Origin: Verrucomicrobia bacterium ADurb.Bin006
GTDB taxonomy: Bacteria; Verrucomicrobiota; Verrucomicrobiia; Limisphaerales; J093
Assembly: GCA_002071485.1 (NCBI GenBank)
Contig: MWFF01000171.1
Span: forward strand, 1 to 62,070
Length of the DNA stretch: 62,070 nucleotides
Direction: 5' to 3'
In this document: positions 1-9,088 of the stretch, in pieces
Layout: every line of letters begins with the position of its first letter
How positions within the stretch are numbered: the stretch's first letter is position 1
Made by a program: the position numbers and the translations under genes
The notes under the pieces: model-generated
The model's database searches: none
Told to the model about the DNA's origin: nothing
What the model saw: only the letters and a program-made list of their open reading frames with translations

Positions 1-552
1 CCCCTCGTGAAGCGCATGGACCGTGTCCGCGTTCAACGCCTGTATGGCCGACTTCGCGGGCGCCAGGTGCGGCAGGATCATCTCGAAATCCTCCTCGTCG
101 AAAACCTCCTCGAGATCCAGCCGGATGAACAACGCGCGGTTCGTCAGCATCCGACGCAGTTCGGAAAGCGGCCCCCGCAACGACTCGAACTCGGATGCCA
201 AATCCCGCCACCCGTTCGTGCGCCCGTCGCTGTCGATCCACCGCCCAGCGGCCGAAAGCAACCGCGCCTTCCCCGGCGCAACCATCTGCATCGCCGTCGG
301 TATGGTCGCCGGGGCGCGCGCCGCGGCCAGGAGGCCTCGGGCTTCGGACGCGCTCACGATGCGCACCGCGGCGTTCGTCGGCCACGAAGGCGCCAATTCC
401 TGAATGTCGATCTTCTCGCCCCGAGCGCGCATCTCCCGCTGCCAGGCGGAGAGCGCCAGAGACCCCCGCATCCGTTCCTCGATCAGGAACAAAGCCGCCA
501 AACCGGCAAGACCGGCGGCGACAAACAGCACGCGACGCGTCACTCGAGTCAT
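1..552 (-). CDS. membrane-anchored protein of unknown function, 3' part off the window
   Basis: This frame is open on the minus strand from an ATG at 552 to the left edge, giving 184 codons with no stop, so the gene is truncated by the window. The product starts MTRVTRRVLFVAAGLAGLAALFLI, a basic start followed by one hydrophobic segment at about residues 8-24, which fits a signal anchor. The rest is charged and soluble, with an acidic EEVFDEEDFE stretch near residue 150. I recognise no domain. No strong ribosome site precedes the ATG. The plus-strand frames over the same bases are rich in Arg and Pro and look like shadows of this gene. Confidence 0.6.
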   Translation of the reverse strand, partial: MTRVTRRVLFVAAGLAGLAALFLIEERMRGSLALSAWQREMRARGEKIDIQELAPSWPTNAAVRIVSASEARGLLAAARAPATIPTAMQMVAPGKARLLSAAGRWIDSDGRTNGWRDLASEFESLRGPLSELRRMLTNRALFIRLDLEEVFDEEDFEMILPHLAPAKSAIQALNADTVHALHEG

Positions 553-718
553 CCGAACCAGTCTGACACGCCGCGCCACCGATCGTCACGTCCAGATCGT
601 CATTGACAGGCGACTGGCAACGGAAGCAGTATGCCTCCCGACAATCCAAGTACACCCGGTGAAACAGCGAGAATCCATTTGGCATTGAACCGCGCGATTC
701 CGCTATTCTCTGCGCTCT

Positions 719-3670
719 ATGAAACTGCCCCCACTCTTAAACGCCCTCGTTTCGCTCTGCACGCCCACAATGACCCGCGCCCGGGTCAAACGCCTCTGCG
801 CCGGGTTTGTGCGCGGACTTCTCGCGCTCGGCCTGGCTGGATCGGTCCAGGCCGCCAACATCGCGCTGGAGGGATCGGGCATTCTCGGTTTTAACGACGC
901 GATCGATGAGGATGCCGGGACCCAGTATTTTCAGGCGGGCGTGCTCGCACACATCAACGACGGCCTGCTGGGCACACGGGTCGACAACTGGTCCAACGGA
1001 GCAGACCAGGGGCAAAACGTCAGTTTCGTCGGCGTGCTTTGGCCCAGCCCACGCTTCGAACGGATCACCAAGCTCATCTTGACGCTGGCAACCTTTTGGG
1101 ATGGCGGCTGGTTCGGATACTCGTACAGCGCCCCGGGCTATGGCGGCACCATCTATGCCGTCAGCGACCTGCTCGAACCGACCCTCCAGGTTACCACCGA
1201 CGGCGGCGAGACATGGACGACCATCGACCACACCTCCGACTACATGACCGCCCTCGATGGCCACGGCATCGGCGGCACCGGCGGTGTGAACCCGACTTCG
1301 GCGACCGCCGTCTTCACCCTTGCCACGCCGGCCACCCAGATCAACGGAATCCGCATCATCGGCGAGAACGGCGGCAGTGCCGGGGCCGACGCCAACGGCT
1401 TCCTCGGTGTCTTCGAGTTGGTGGTGGAAGCGGAGGCTGGCGACTCCGACGGCGACGGCATGCCCGACGACTGGGAACGGGTCAACGGCCTGACGGTCGG
1501 CGTCAACGACGCCGATGACGACCTCGACGGCGACGGCTTGTCGAATATCGAGGAGTTCCAGGCGAACACGAAGGCGAACCAAAGCGACACCGACGCCGAC
1601 GGTCTGAGCGACGGGCATGAAGTCAAAATCTCCCTGACCAATCCGCTTTTGGCCGACACCGACGGCGACGGTCTGAGCGACGGCGCGGAGGTCAACACCC
1701 ACAAGACCAATCCGCTTTTGGCCGACACCGATGGCGACGGTCTGAGCGACGGCGCGGAGGTCAACATCCACAACACCAAGCCCCTGGTGAAAGACACGGA
1801 TGCCGACGGCTTTTCGGACGGCATCGAGGTGGGCCAAGGCACAGACCCCAGAAACCCGGCTAGCTACCCGAGCAACGCCGCCCTCATCGGCACCGGCATC
1901 ATGGGCGTCAACGATGCCATCGACTCGGACGCGGGCACGACGTATCTCCACGCCGGTGTGGCGGCCCATATCAATGACGGCAACATGGCCAGCCGGGTCG
2001 ACACATGGTTTGGTGGAAACGATCAAATCTGCAGCTTCGTCGGCGTCACCTGGCCCATCGCGCTCGGCACCCAGATCAAGAGCGTCACCTTGACCCTCGC
2101 CACGTTCGCCGACGGCGGCTGGTTCGGTCCGAACGGTGTGGGCCCGGGCGCCGGCGGCTATCTGGACGGCGGATTGCTGCTCGAACCCACGGTCCAGGTC
2201 CAGACCGCGGGCAGCGCGGAGTGGACGACCGTCAGTGCCACTTCGGACTATCTCATGGCGCTGGACGGCCATGGCATTGGCGGAGGCGGCAATCCCAATC
2301 CAACCTCGGTCACGGCGCAGTTCACTCTCGACACGCCGATCGCCGGCGCGACCGGCATCCGCATCATCGGTGAAAACGGCGGCAACGCCGGCGCGGACGT
2401 CAACGGTTTCATTGGCGTCTTCGAACTGGTCGTAACAGCCGGAATCGCCAACGACTCCGACAACGACGGCATGGACGACGATTGGGAGCGGCTCCACGGT
2501 CTGCAGGTCGGCGTCAACGACAGCGCCGACGATCCGGATGCCGACACCCTGTCGAATATCCAGGAGTTTGCCGCAAACACCGACCCGAAGAAGGCCGACA
2601 CCGACGACGATGGGTTGACGGACGGCGAGGAACTGGCCACGTACAATACCAATCCCCTTGTGGCCGACACCGACGGCGATGGGTTGACGGACGGACGCGA
2701 GGTCAAGACGTTTGGCAGCAACCCGCTTGTGGCCGACACCGACGCCGACGGCCTCACCGACGGCCAGGAAGCCGATGTCTACCACTGCGATCCGACCAAG
2801 CCAGACACTGACGGCGACGGCTACAACGACGGAATCGAGGTTGCACTCGGGAGCGATCCCAACTCGGCAGCCAGCCAGCCCCGCGAGGTGGCCGTCCTCG
2901 GCCAGGCGATTCTGGGTGTCAAGGAGCCGGGCGACGGAGGTCTCGAAACCCCCTATGCCAACGCGGGCGTGTTCGCCAACATCAACGACGGCGATCTCCT
3001 CACGCGCGTCGACACCTTCGGCGGCGGCGCGGCGCCCACCGCCAGCTACGTCGGCATCCTCTGGAACCAGCCCGTCACGGCCCCGGTCGTGCGCCTCAAG
3101 CTGAGCCTGGCCATCTTCTTCGACGGCGGTTGGTTCGGCCCCAACAACGTCGGACCCGGCAGCGGCGGTGTCTTGTCACCCAATTACCTCCTCGAGCCCG
3201 CGGTGCAGGTCTCGACCGATCATGGCGCAACCTGGACCACCGTGGCGCACACGTCCGATTATCTGACGGCCCTCGATGGACATCCGCTGCCGGCTGTCGA
3301 CTTCGGAGCACCCACCACGGCCCAGGCCACATTCACGCTGACCGAGCCGCGGTCCAATATCAATGGCATCCGGCTCCTGGGCAGCGAGGGCGGCACGGCG
3401 AGCCTCGGCTTCCTCGGCGTCTTCGAACTGAGCGTCGAGGTCGAGCGCCCGGCCGCAGGCGTCATTCTCGTCTCGGTCGCCAGAGTGGGCGATCAGTTCC
3501 GGTTCGAGTTCGACACCCAGGCAGGGGCAAATTACGTGGTCGAGTCCAGGGACGCGATCGCGACCGGCGACTGGCAGACGCTCACAACCGTCGCTGGCGA
3601 CGGCACACGCAAACAGGTGACCGACACCGCCGGCGCGGCGCAGCGCTTCTATCGGGTAGCAACGCAGTAA
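719..3670 (+). CDS. secreted protein with three homologous ~190-aa domains separated by TSP3 calcium-binding repeats
   Basis: The 983-aa product has an N-terminal signal peptide ending near SVQA|AN; translation may start at the first ATG or at the ATG 17 codons later (MTRARVKR). Three related domains begin near residues 48, 390 and 740. Each has a GI(L/M)GxxDAI...HINDG...RVD opening, a central DGGWFG and a GFLGVFEL end. Between them, at about residues 240-385 and 580-735, lie runs of DxDxDGxxD thrombospondin type-3 repeats that should bind calcium. The last ~70 residues end in a W...RFYRV tail seen on many verrucomicrobial secreted proteins. It is probably a cell-surface or exported protein; the ligand is unknown. 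The first TSP3 block contains a recent 69-bp tandem duplication. Confidence 0.85.
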   Translation: MKLPPLLNALVSLCTPTMTRARVKRLCAGFVRGLLALGLAGSVQAANIALEGSGILGFNDAIDEDAGTQYFQAGVLAHINDGLLGTRVDNWSNGADQGQNVSFVGVLWPSPRFERITKLILTLATFWDGGWFGYSYSAPGYGGTIYAVSDLLEPTLQVTTDGGETWTTIDHTSDYMTALDGHGIGGTGGVNPTSATAVFTLATPATQINGIRIIGENGGSAGADANGFLGVFELVVEAEAGDSDGDGMPDDWERVNGLTVGVNDADDDLDGDGLSNIEEFQANTKANQSDTDADGLSDGHEVKISLTNPLLADTDGDGLSDGAEVNTHKTNPLLADTDGDGLSDGAEVNIHNTKPLVKDTDADGFSDGIEVGQGTDPRNPASYPSNAALIGTGIMGVNDAIDSDAGTTYLHAGVAAHINDGNMASRVDTWFGGNDQICSFVGVTWPIALGTQIKSVTLTLATFADGGWFGPNGVGPGAGGYLDGGLLLEPTVQVQTAGSAEWTTVSATSDYLMALDGHGIGGGGNPNPTSVTAQFTLDTPIAGATGIRIIGENGGNAGADVNGFIGVFELVVTAGIANDSDNDGMDDDWERLHGLQVGVNDSADDPDADTLSNIQEFAANTDPKKADTDDDGLTDGEELATYNTNPLVADTDGDGLTDGREVKTFGSNPLVADTDADGLTDGQEADVYHCDPTKPDTDGDGYNDGIEVALGSDPNSAASQPREVAVLGQAILGVKEPGDGGLETPYANAGVFANINDGDLLTRVDTFGGGAAPTASYVGILWNQPVTAPVVRLKLSLAIFFDGGWFGPNNVGPGSGGVLSPNYLLEPAVQVSTDHGATWTTVAHTSDYLTALDGHPLPAVDFGAPTTAQATFTLTEPRSNINGIRLLGSEGGTASLGFLGVFELSVEVERPAAGVILVSVARVGDQFRFEFDTQAGANYVVESRDAIATGDWQTLTTVAGDGTRKQVTDTAGAAQRFYRVATQ
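1642..1779 (+). repeat. 69-bp in-frame tandem duplication inside the TSP3 block
   Basis: The segment beginning tccgcttttggccgacacc at 1642 recurs at 1711, exactly 69 bases (23 codons) later, with only a few substitutions. Each unit encodes one TSP3-type repeat (LLADTDGDGLSDGAEVN). Near-identity at DNA level against the more diverged flanking repeats indicates a recent duplication. Confidence 0.7.
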
Positions 3671-3753
3671 GCAAACAGAGGAATCCGCATGATGCTCGAC
3701 ATCCTCACCCTCACCCGTCAGTGAAACACAACAAAAACAACACAACGAAGGTT

Positions 3754-4938
3754 ATGAGAATGAGAATACCAACGGTGGCAAAGCTCCTGGGATGCAGTGC
3801 GGCGGTCTTCCTGATCGCAGACGCCCAGGCGCAGTTGCTCTTCAAAACCAAATTCTCCGCTCTCGAGGGCTACACGAACGGCTGGATCATCGGTCAGCCG
3901 TCGATCGGCGCCAAGTGGGAGAACGCCAATGCCGATTGGGATTGGTGCGCCGCCAACGAGCCCGAGTACGTCAAGCTCAACAACGGCAAGAGCTGGATTC
4001 CCGAGGGACAGACCGAGCCGTATTACATTGTCACAGCCACCAACACTACCGCGCTGGGGGGAGGGCAGATGATGGTGGCTTCGGACGGGAACTATGGAAC
4101 CAACGCGCAAACCTACTTCTGGAAGATCGATTTCCCGAAGCAGATGACCGGGCCGATCACCGTCACTTGGGACTGGCAATTCCATTGCACAAATGAGATC
4201 CCGGCTGACTATGACCCCACCAACAATAACTACAACGCCCAACTGCCTGGCTTCGACCACGGATTCGGCCTCGCCGACTACGCCAATCGCACCGCGGACG
4301 GCGCTTATGGGAATCCGAACTGGGTCTACAGCGAGTGCAGCACCGGCGTGCGCCTCAGCTCGCGCCAGGACTGCCGCTTCAATGGACTGGGCGTCTGCGG
4401 CGGTTCCGGAAGTTGGTTTGATCGGGGCCCCGAATTCAAGGACGGCAAGGTGCTCCACATGAAGACCATCATGTACGTCGCCAACGGGGTGGACGACGAT
4501 CTGACGTACATGAACACCTACGACAATTTCGCCCAGAGAGACGGCGAAAACGTCTGGCAAACCGCAAAATACGACGGAGACCCCTTCTACACCGACCAAC
4601 TTGGCGAGAAATACATGTCCGAATTCGGGATGCGGCGCTGCCCGGGTGAAGTCGATCCCGAGAGCGGGATCAACTGCATCATGTGCTGGATGAACGGCAA
4701 CCAGTACTCGCGCTATGTCCTGGTCTCGAACATCCGCGTTTGGGGCCCCGACGGCATCCCCACGCCGACCCTCCGCATCGACCCCGCCCCACCGAACAAG
4801 ATCAAGCTCACGTTCACAGGCTGGCTCCAGGCGGCGGACGATATCGAAGGACCATGGCAGGACGTCGCCCTCCCAAGCGCAAGTCCCATGACCATCGACG
4901 CCGCGAGCGCGGCGAAATTCTATCGGGCGGAGAATTGA
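3754..4938 (+). CDS. secreted protein of unknown function
   Basis: The 394-aa product starts MRMRIPTVAKLLGCSAAVFLIADAQAQ, a clear signal peptide with cleavage after AQA. AAGG at 3747-3750 supports the ATG at 3754; the frame is open further upstream but that part is a shadow of the previous gene. The mature protein is rich in Trp, Tyr, Asn and Cys, including CNEI-like, CRFNGLGVCGG and CIMCW stretches, so disulfides are likely outside the cytoplasm. The C-terminal ~60 residues (W...DIEGPWQDV...KFYRAEN) repeat the tail type of the upstream gene. I do not recognise a catalytic motif. The overall pattern could be a concanavalin-like beta-sandwich, but this is a guess. A strong hairpin follows 15 bases after the stop. 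Confidence 0.8.
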   Translation: MRMRIPTVAKLLGCSAAVFLIADAQAQLLFKTKFSALEGYTNGWIIGQPSIGAKWENANADWDWCAANEPEYVKLNNGKSWIPEGQTEPYYIVTATNTTALGGGQMMVASDGNYGTNAQTYFWKIDFPKQMTGPITVTWDWQFHCTNEIPADYDPTNNNYNAQLPGFDHGFGLADYANRTADGAYGNPNWVYSECSTGVRLSSRQDCRFNGLGVCGGSGSWFDRGPEFKDGKVLHMKTIMYVANGVDDDLTYMNTYDNFAQRDGENVWQTAKYDGDPFYTDQLGEKYMSEFGMRRCPGEVDPESGINCIMCWMNGNQYSRYVLVSNIRVWGPDGIPTPTLRIDPAPPNKIKLTFTGWLQAADDIEGPWQDVALPSASPMTIDAASAAKFYRAEN

Positions 4939-4953
4939 TCTGCAGATCGCATT

Positions 4954-4982
4954 CCTCGGTGCCCCTCGGTGGGGCACCGAGG
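4954..4982. terminator. 12-bp perfect hairpin between convergent genes
   Basis: CCTCGGTGCCCC (4954-4965) and GGGGCACCGAGG (4971-4982) pair perfectly around a five-base TCGGT loop. The hairpin lies just after the stop of the upstream plus-strand gene and about 26 bases past the 3' end of the minus-strand tRNA. It could therefore end both transcripts, although no T-run follows on either side. Confidence 0.55.
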
Positions 4983-5008
4983 AGATTCAATCGCACGTAA
5001 TCAGGAGG

Positions 5009-5084
<76 letters not shown>

Positions 5085-5123
5085 AAACCCGGCTCACAAT
5101 GTAAGTTCGAGTTCGCGCGCATA

Positions 5124-5369
5124 TTACGCACTCGTCAAAAGACGAGGCAAGCAGTTTCCGCGAATTGTCAGCGAAACGAACAACCACAAAGAAGCGAACT
5201 CGGCCGGCGGAACGGACAATTGCAGTCGGCCGAGTTCAATCAACTTGGCGGCCTCCCACAGGGAGATGTCGGCGACGGCGAGTGTCTGAGCGTGCCGGAT
5301 GAGCGTCTGCTCCACCAGCGGCGGCAGCGTGTCCCCCACTGCGCGCTGAATCCACGCATGAGTGTCTAG
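5124..5369 (-). pseudogene. remnant of a VapC-like PIN-domain toxin
   Basis: On the minus strand the frame reads LDTHAWIQRAVGD, the first active-site block of PIN-domain ribonucleases (normally LLDTHxxLW). It continues with VADISLWEAAKLIELGRLQL, the family's second conserved block. The frame has no ATG before LDTHAW. After PPAEF the sequence stops resembling the family and ends without the C-terminal block that should supply the remaining acidic residues, so it is degraded at both ends. The stop codon of the neighbouring cytochrome gene lies inside its first codons. No antitoxin is visible nearby. It could be translated from an internal GTG as a 71-aa peptide, but activity is unlikely. Confidence 0.6.
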
Positions 5370-7630
5370 GGGATTTGGCGGCGCAGGGCTTCGATGTCGG
5401 ATGAGGTGACGCCGCGCTGGAGGGCTTCGAGGATGACCTGGCGTGCTAGATCGGGCTCCCGGGCTTCAAGGTAGTAGAAAGCGAGCGTGTGGACGTATCG
5501 CGGATTGTCGGGCGCGGCCTCGATCGCCATGCGCAACAGACGGAACGTCTCCGGGTAATCGGTGCCAGCCTTGAGAATGGCGAGGTTGCAGGCGGCCGCG
5601 GCATTCTGAGGGGCCAGTTCCAGCGCGCGCGATAGTTCCCTGGCGGCGGCGGCGCGCCGGCCCAGCTCCGCATAGAGCAAACCGAGATTGAAGTGCGCCT
5701 CGGCGCACGGTTCGGGCAGTCCGGCCGCTTTCTTAAGGCGCGACTCCGCTTCGTCGAGCCGTCCGAGGCGGGCGAAGGCCATGGCGCCGTTGATGAGCGG
5801 CTGCGGGATATCGCGGCGCAGGGCGTGAGCGCGGTCGTACTTGGCGGCGGCGGCTTCGAGCTGGTTTTGCCGCATGAGAATGTTGCCGGCGTTGAAGTGC
5901 GAGCTCCAGTGATCCAAGCGCAAGTTGTAGGAATCCCACATCTCATGAATGGCGCGCGCGAGCCAGTCGCGGTACTCGATCGGAACATCGCGTTCGGAGA
6001 GTGCGGCGAGGCGTTCGGCCGCGCGAATGCGGACCAGGCGGTAGTCGTCCGAGATCGCCTTGAAGAGGGCGGGCCGATCCTCAGGGACGGCGTCGGCATC
6101 GAGCCCGGCGGCTGCGGCGCCCCGGACCAGGGGGTGTCTGGCCGCGGACGCCAGGTCGCGCAGGAGGGTTCGCTGCCGCGGGTTGTTGGAAGGCGGCAGG
6201 AGCCGGATCAGAGCGGCGGCAAAGAGGGGATCGGCGTCCGGATTGGCAATGAAGTCGAGGGCGGCGGGGATCTTCTGCCAATGGCCGTCGCGGAGCCCTT
6301 TGACGAGGAGGGCGCGGTCGAGTTCAGGTGCGGTGCGCTTTTCGAAATCCGGATGCCACGAGCGAATCTGTTCGAGGGCCCAGGCATGGTCTTTATCGTC
6401 ATGGCACATGACGCAGGCGTTGCGCGAGCCGACGGCCTGGCTGAGGTGAGGCATGGGCGGGCGCATCGAGTGATCGGACTGGTTCATGCCGCCGAACGGG
6501 TTCATGGGCATGTGGCACTGGATGCATTGGGTGACGCCGCCGTCCGGATGGTGCATATGGGCGGCGGCGTTGTTGACCCGCTCCTGGTGACATGGGAGGC
6601 AGGCGTGGTTGGCGTTGTCGCCCTTGAACCGGTAGCGTCCGCTCGAGGTGTGGCAGTGCGTGCAGCTCAGGCCGCCCCGAGTCACGCAAGGACTGAGGAG
6701 CCAGCTTCCGATCGTGTAGTTCTCGCCCAGGTCCCGCCCATCGGCATAGTGATCGATGTGCTCGAAGCTGGCCAGGTCGAAGTGATCCCAGAAGCGGTCG
6801 CCTGTTTCGAACCGGGCGGTGAGTGGGGTGGCTTTGGCGTGGCATCCGGAGCAGGAGTCGTTTTGCTGCTCGATGCTCAGGTCATGCCAGGCGATGATCT
6901 CGAGGTCGCCAGGCGGACGGTTGGCCGGGGCGGCTCGGCAGACGCGGACGTGTTCGGAGGCGGGGCCGTGGCAGGACTCGCAACTGATGCCCGGCTCGTT
7001 CCAGGTGGTGGCGTAGCTGTCGGTTTGGGGGTCGTAATTCGATTCGAGTTGGCTGACGTGGCAACTGAAGCAGGCGGCGTTGAAGGTGAGCATCGGGTCC
7101 CGCCACGACACCGGCCGATCCTCGAGACCGTTCTCGAAATGGCGGACCATGCCGAGCGTTGTGTTGCGCCAGCGCTTTTCGCGCACGTCATAGAAGATTG
7201 GCAGCACCTGCAGGCGCCCATCGTCGAGCCGGGTCAGGAAGTTATAGTAGTTCTTGCCGCCCAGGGCATAGGCGATCAGGTACTGCAGCCCGGTTTCGTC
7301 TTCGACCCATCCCTTCCCGGGGGTCGAGTCGGCGCGATACATGTGCCCGTCGACTTCGATCGGCTCGTGCTGGGGCGGCACCAGGGCGGCGAGAGAGGCG
7401 GACCATGGTTGGAGGGCACGTCCGTGATGAGAGGGTTCCCAGAGTTCGTAGAATCTGGCGTGGCACTCCTTGCAGCTCACCGAGCCCTGGTAATGCCGCG
7501 GACGCTCCCCACAACCGGACAGCAGCAGCAGCAGGCTGAGCCTGAGCAACACTCGGACGGAAACGACGACCTGGCGGCTCTTGCGACCGGCCTCGTCAGA
7601 ATCCAGGGGCTGGTGGAATGTGTTCTGCAC
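5366..7630 (-). CDS. octahaem c-type cytochrome lipoprotein with HEAT and TPR repeats
   Basis: The 754-aa product has a lipoprotein signal (hydrophobic stretch, then LSGC with Cys near residue 40), so it should be lipid-anchored outside the cytoplasmic membrane. Eight CxxCH haem-binding motifs follow: CKECH (about 53), CFSCH (187), CESCH (216), CSGCH (259), CTHCH (322), CLPCH (342), CIQCH (368) and CVMCH (405). Residues of about 440-540 look like HEAT-type helices. Residues of about 545-735 carry several TPR units, such as AHFNLGLLYAELGR. This suits a periplasmic electron carrier or reductase subunit with a protein-binding tail; the substrate cannot be read from sequence. The first in-frame start is GTG at 7630, and a later GTG just before the hydrophobic run is also possible. 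It seems monocistronic. Confidence 0.88.
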   Translation of the reverse strand: MQNTFHQPLDSDEAGRKSRQVVVSVRVLLRLSLLLLLSGCGERPRHYQGSVSCKECHARFYELWEPSHHGRALQPWSASLAALVPPQHEPIEVDGHMYRADSTPGKGWVEDETGLQYLIAYALGGKNYYNFLTRLDDGRLQVLPIFYDVREKRWRNTTLGMVRHFENGLEDRPVSWRDPMLTFNAACFSCHVSQLESNYDPQTDSYATTWNEPGISCESCHGPASEHVRVCRAAPANRPPGDLEIIAWHDLSIEQQNDSCSGCHAKATPLTARFETGDRFWDHFDLASFEHIDHYADGRDLGENYTIGSWLLSPCVTRGGLSCTHCHTSSGRYRFKGDNANHACLPCHQERVNNAAAHMHHPDGGVTQCIQCHMPMNPFGGMNQSDHSMRPPMPHLSQAVGSRNACVMCHDDKDHAWALEQIRSWHPDFEKRTAPELDRALLVKGLRDGHWQKIPAALDFIANPDADPLFAAALIRLLPPSNNPRQRTLLRDLASAARHPLVRGAAAAGLDADAVPEDRPALFKAISDDYRLVRIRAAERLAALSERDVPIEYRDWLARAIHEMWDSYNLRLDHWSSHFNAGNILMRQNQLEAAAAKYDRAHALRRDIPQPLINGAMAFARLGRLDEAESRLKKAAGLPEPCAEAHFNLGLLYAELGRRAAAARELSRALELAPQNAAAACNLAILKAGTDYPETFRLLRMAIEAAPDNPRYVHTLAFYYLEAREPDLARQVILEALQRGVTSSDIEALRRQIP

Positions 7631-7644
7631 AGAGCAACATAAAC

Positions 7645-7760
7645 GATGCAGCGCGGGGTCAGGCCTGCCTGCCGGCAGGCAGGCGACCCGGCCTACAAGC
7701 CTGTGGGCCGCGTGCCCTCACGCGGCGGAGCTTCTGAGGCTGTGTACAGAGAAGTCAAGT
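7645..7760. repeat. GGCAGGCAGG-type intergenic repeat, short copy
   Basis: This stretch contains the self-complementary core gcctgcctgccggcaggcaggc (two 11-base arms) followed by gtgggccgcgtgccctcacgcgg. It shares these words with the other GGCAGGCAGG intergenic repeats near 23.6, 28.1, 30.3, 37.6, 46.3 and 61.7 kb. No gene is supported between 7631 and 7800. Confidence 0.5.
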
Positions 7761-7800
7761 ATGTATGCCGGGTTGATGGGGTCGAGGATTCTCTATTAGA

Positions 7801-8988
7801 TTAGAGCGCGATCTCGGCGAGATAGATGGCGGTGATTGGTTTGCCCGAGGCATCAAGTTCGTGGCTCGAGTAGTAGGAGAGCAAAGCGCGGCCGCCGTCC
7901 AATTCGACAAAGCCGGAGTAGGAGTTGTCGCCGCCGCTGGGCAACTCGGCGCAGGGGTGGAGGCGATCGCCGACCAGCCACCACAGGGCCGTTTTCGGGC
8001 CGCGATCCGGTGTCGAGTCGCGTCCGCCAACCAGACAGCGGTCGCCCCACTTGACCAGCATCGGGCCCCCAATCGAGCGGTCCAGGTCCAGCCGGTCCCA
8101 TCGCTTGTAGGGGGGGGCTGACCGAAGAAGCTGGGCCGTGCCGTGACGGCGCCCGATTCCCAGCACCCGGCCGTCTGGCTCGAAGAGGAACGCTGTTTCG
8201 TCCCCGGCGATCTCCTGAAACACGGCGCGTTTGCGCCAGATCAGGCCATCGTCGCTTTCGAGCATCAGGGATTCGACCTCACGGCCTTCTCCCTTGGGAC
8301 CGACGGCAAAGCCGATCTTGCGCCGGCCACACAGGTAGGCCTTGCCGCCAAACGCCCCCGCGCGCCAGATGTAGTGTCCGAAGGTCCCTTCAAGGAGGAT
8401 GGGGCTGTGCCATTGGACTCCATCTTGGGACCAGGCCGCGTAGCCCAGATGCAGGTTCAAGTCCCAATCCTTGGGCGGCAGTGTGGTTGGGCCGCTGTAC
8501 CAGGTTCCCGTGTAGACAAAGAGCTTGTCCTGGAAGACCAGAAAATGCGGATCGCGGGTGTCCCTGTGGGCGACGCGGAACCGGTGAACCTGCTTCCATT
8601 GCCGCCCGTCGTCGTCGCTGGCCAGGATCAGAATGGAGGCCGTCGGATGCACCGAGTGTCCGTCCGGACAACTTCGAAAGGTCAGAAACAGCCGGCCTTT
8701 GAATCGGACCAGATCGGTGAACGCGTTGTGCTCACCGTTATGGAACACGCGTCGCACGGATGTCACCCGAATCTGCGGCAGGGATTGGTCGCGCCCGGTC
8801 TGCCCGGGCTCGGCGCCGGACGTGCAGGCGCCGAGACAGCCGCAGAGAATCGGCATCGCCACGGCGTGGAGGACGGACTGAACCGAGGATGATCGTCTGG
8901 CCGGAACGGATCGGTCGGGTGTGTGTGTGCGGGAGCGGTCGCCAGCGGTTCTCGAAGCGTCGTCGGTCGAGTGGGAACGTGCTTTCAC
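7801..8988 (-). CDS. sialidase/BNR-like beta-propeller lipoprotein
   Basis: The longest frame gives 395 aa with a lipoprotein signal whose Cys lies in LGACTSG. True translation may begin closer to the signal (for example MPILCG at 8856), because the first ~40 residues are basic and look untranslated. The mature part has the repeated short-strand pattern of a six-bladed propeller: FRSCPDGH, ILASDDDGRQWKQV, YAAWSQDGVQWHSP, MLESDDGLIWRK, GRDSTPDRGPK. The S-x-D-G-x-x-W words resemble sialidase Asp boxes. Glycoside binding or hydrolysis outside the cytoplasm is plausible but not shown. No partner gene is adjacent in the same direction. Confidence 0.78.
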   Translation of the reverse strand: MKARSHSTDDASRTAGDRSRTHTPDRSVPARRSSSVQSVLHAVAMPILCGCLGACTSGAEPGQTGRDQSLPQIRVTSVRRVFHNGEHNAFTDLVRFKGRLFLTFRSCPDGHSVHPTASILILASDDDGRQWKQVHRFRVAHRDTRDPHFLVFQDKLFVYTGTWYSGPTTLPPKDWDLNLHLGYAAWSQDGVQWHSPILLEGTFGHYIWRAGAFGGKAYLCGRRKIGFAVGPKGEGREVESLMLESDDGLIWRKRAVFQEIAGDETAFLFEPDGRVLGIGRRHGTAQLLRSAPPYKRWDRLDLDRSIGGPMLVKWGDRCLVGGRDSTPDRGPKTALWWLVGDRLHPCAELPSGGDNSYSGFVELDGGRALLSYYSSHELDASGKPITAIYLAEIAL

Positions 8989-9088
8989 AGGGGCGAGATT
9001 CGGCTCGAGGATTCCTGGCGGGCAAGCTCATTCGCAGGGGGCGCATTTGCAGCGAGGGTGTTTGTGTCTTGGCGCGGGAGGGCATTCG

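Noticed and set aside
737..2785. 682-codon minus-strand open frame antisense to the TSP3 protein
   Set aside because: It is a Val/Asp-rich mirror of a GAC/GCC-repeat coding region. The plus frame has a signal peptide and domain repeats.
5693..7642. 649-codon plus-strand open frame across the octahaem gene
   Set aside because: It has no domains, while the minus frame has eight CxxCH motifs and a lipobox. High GC keeps the antisense frame open.
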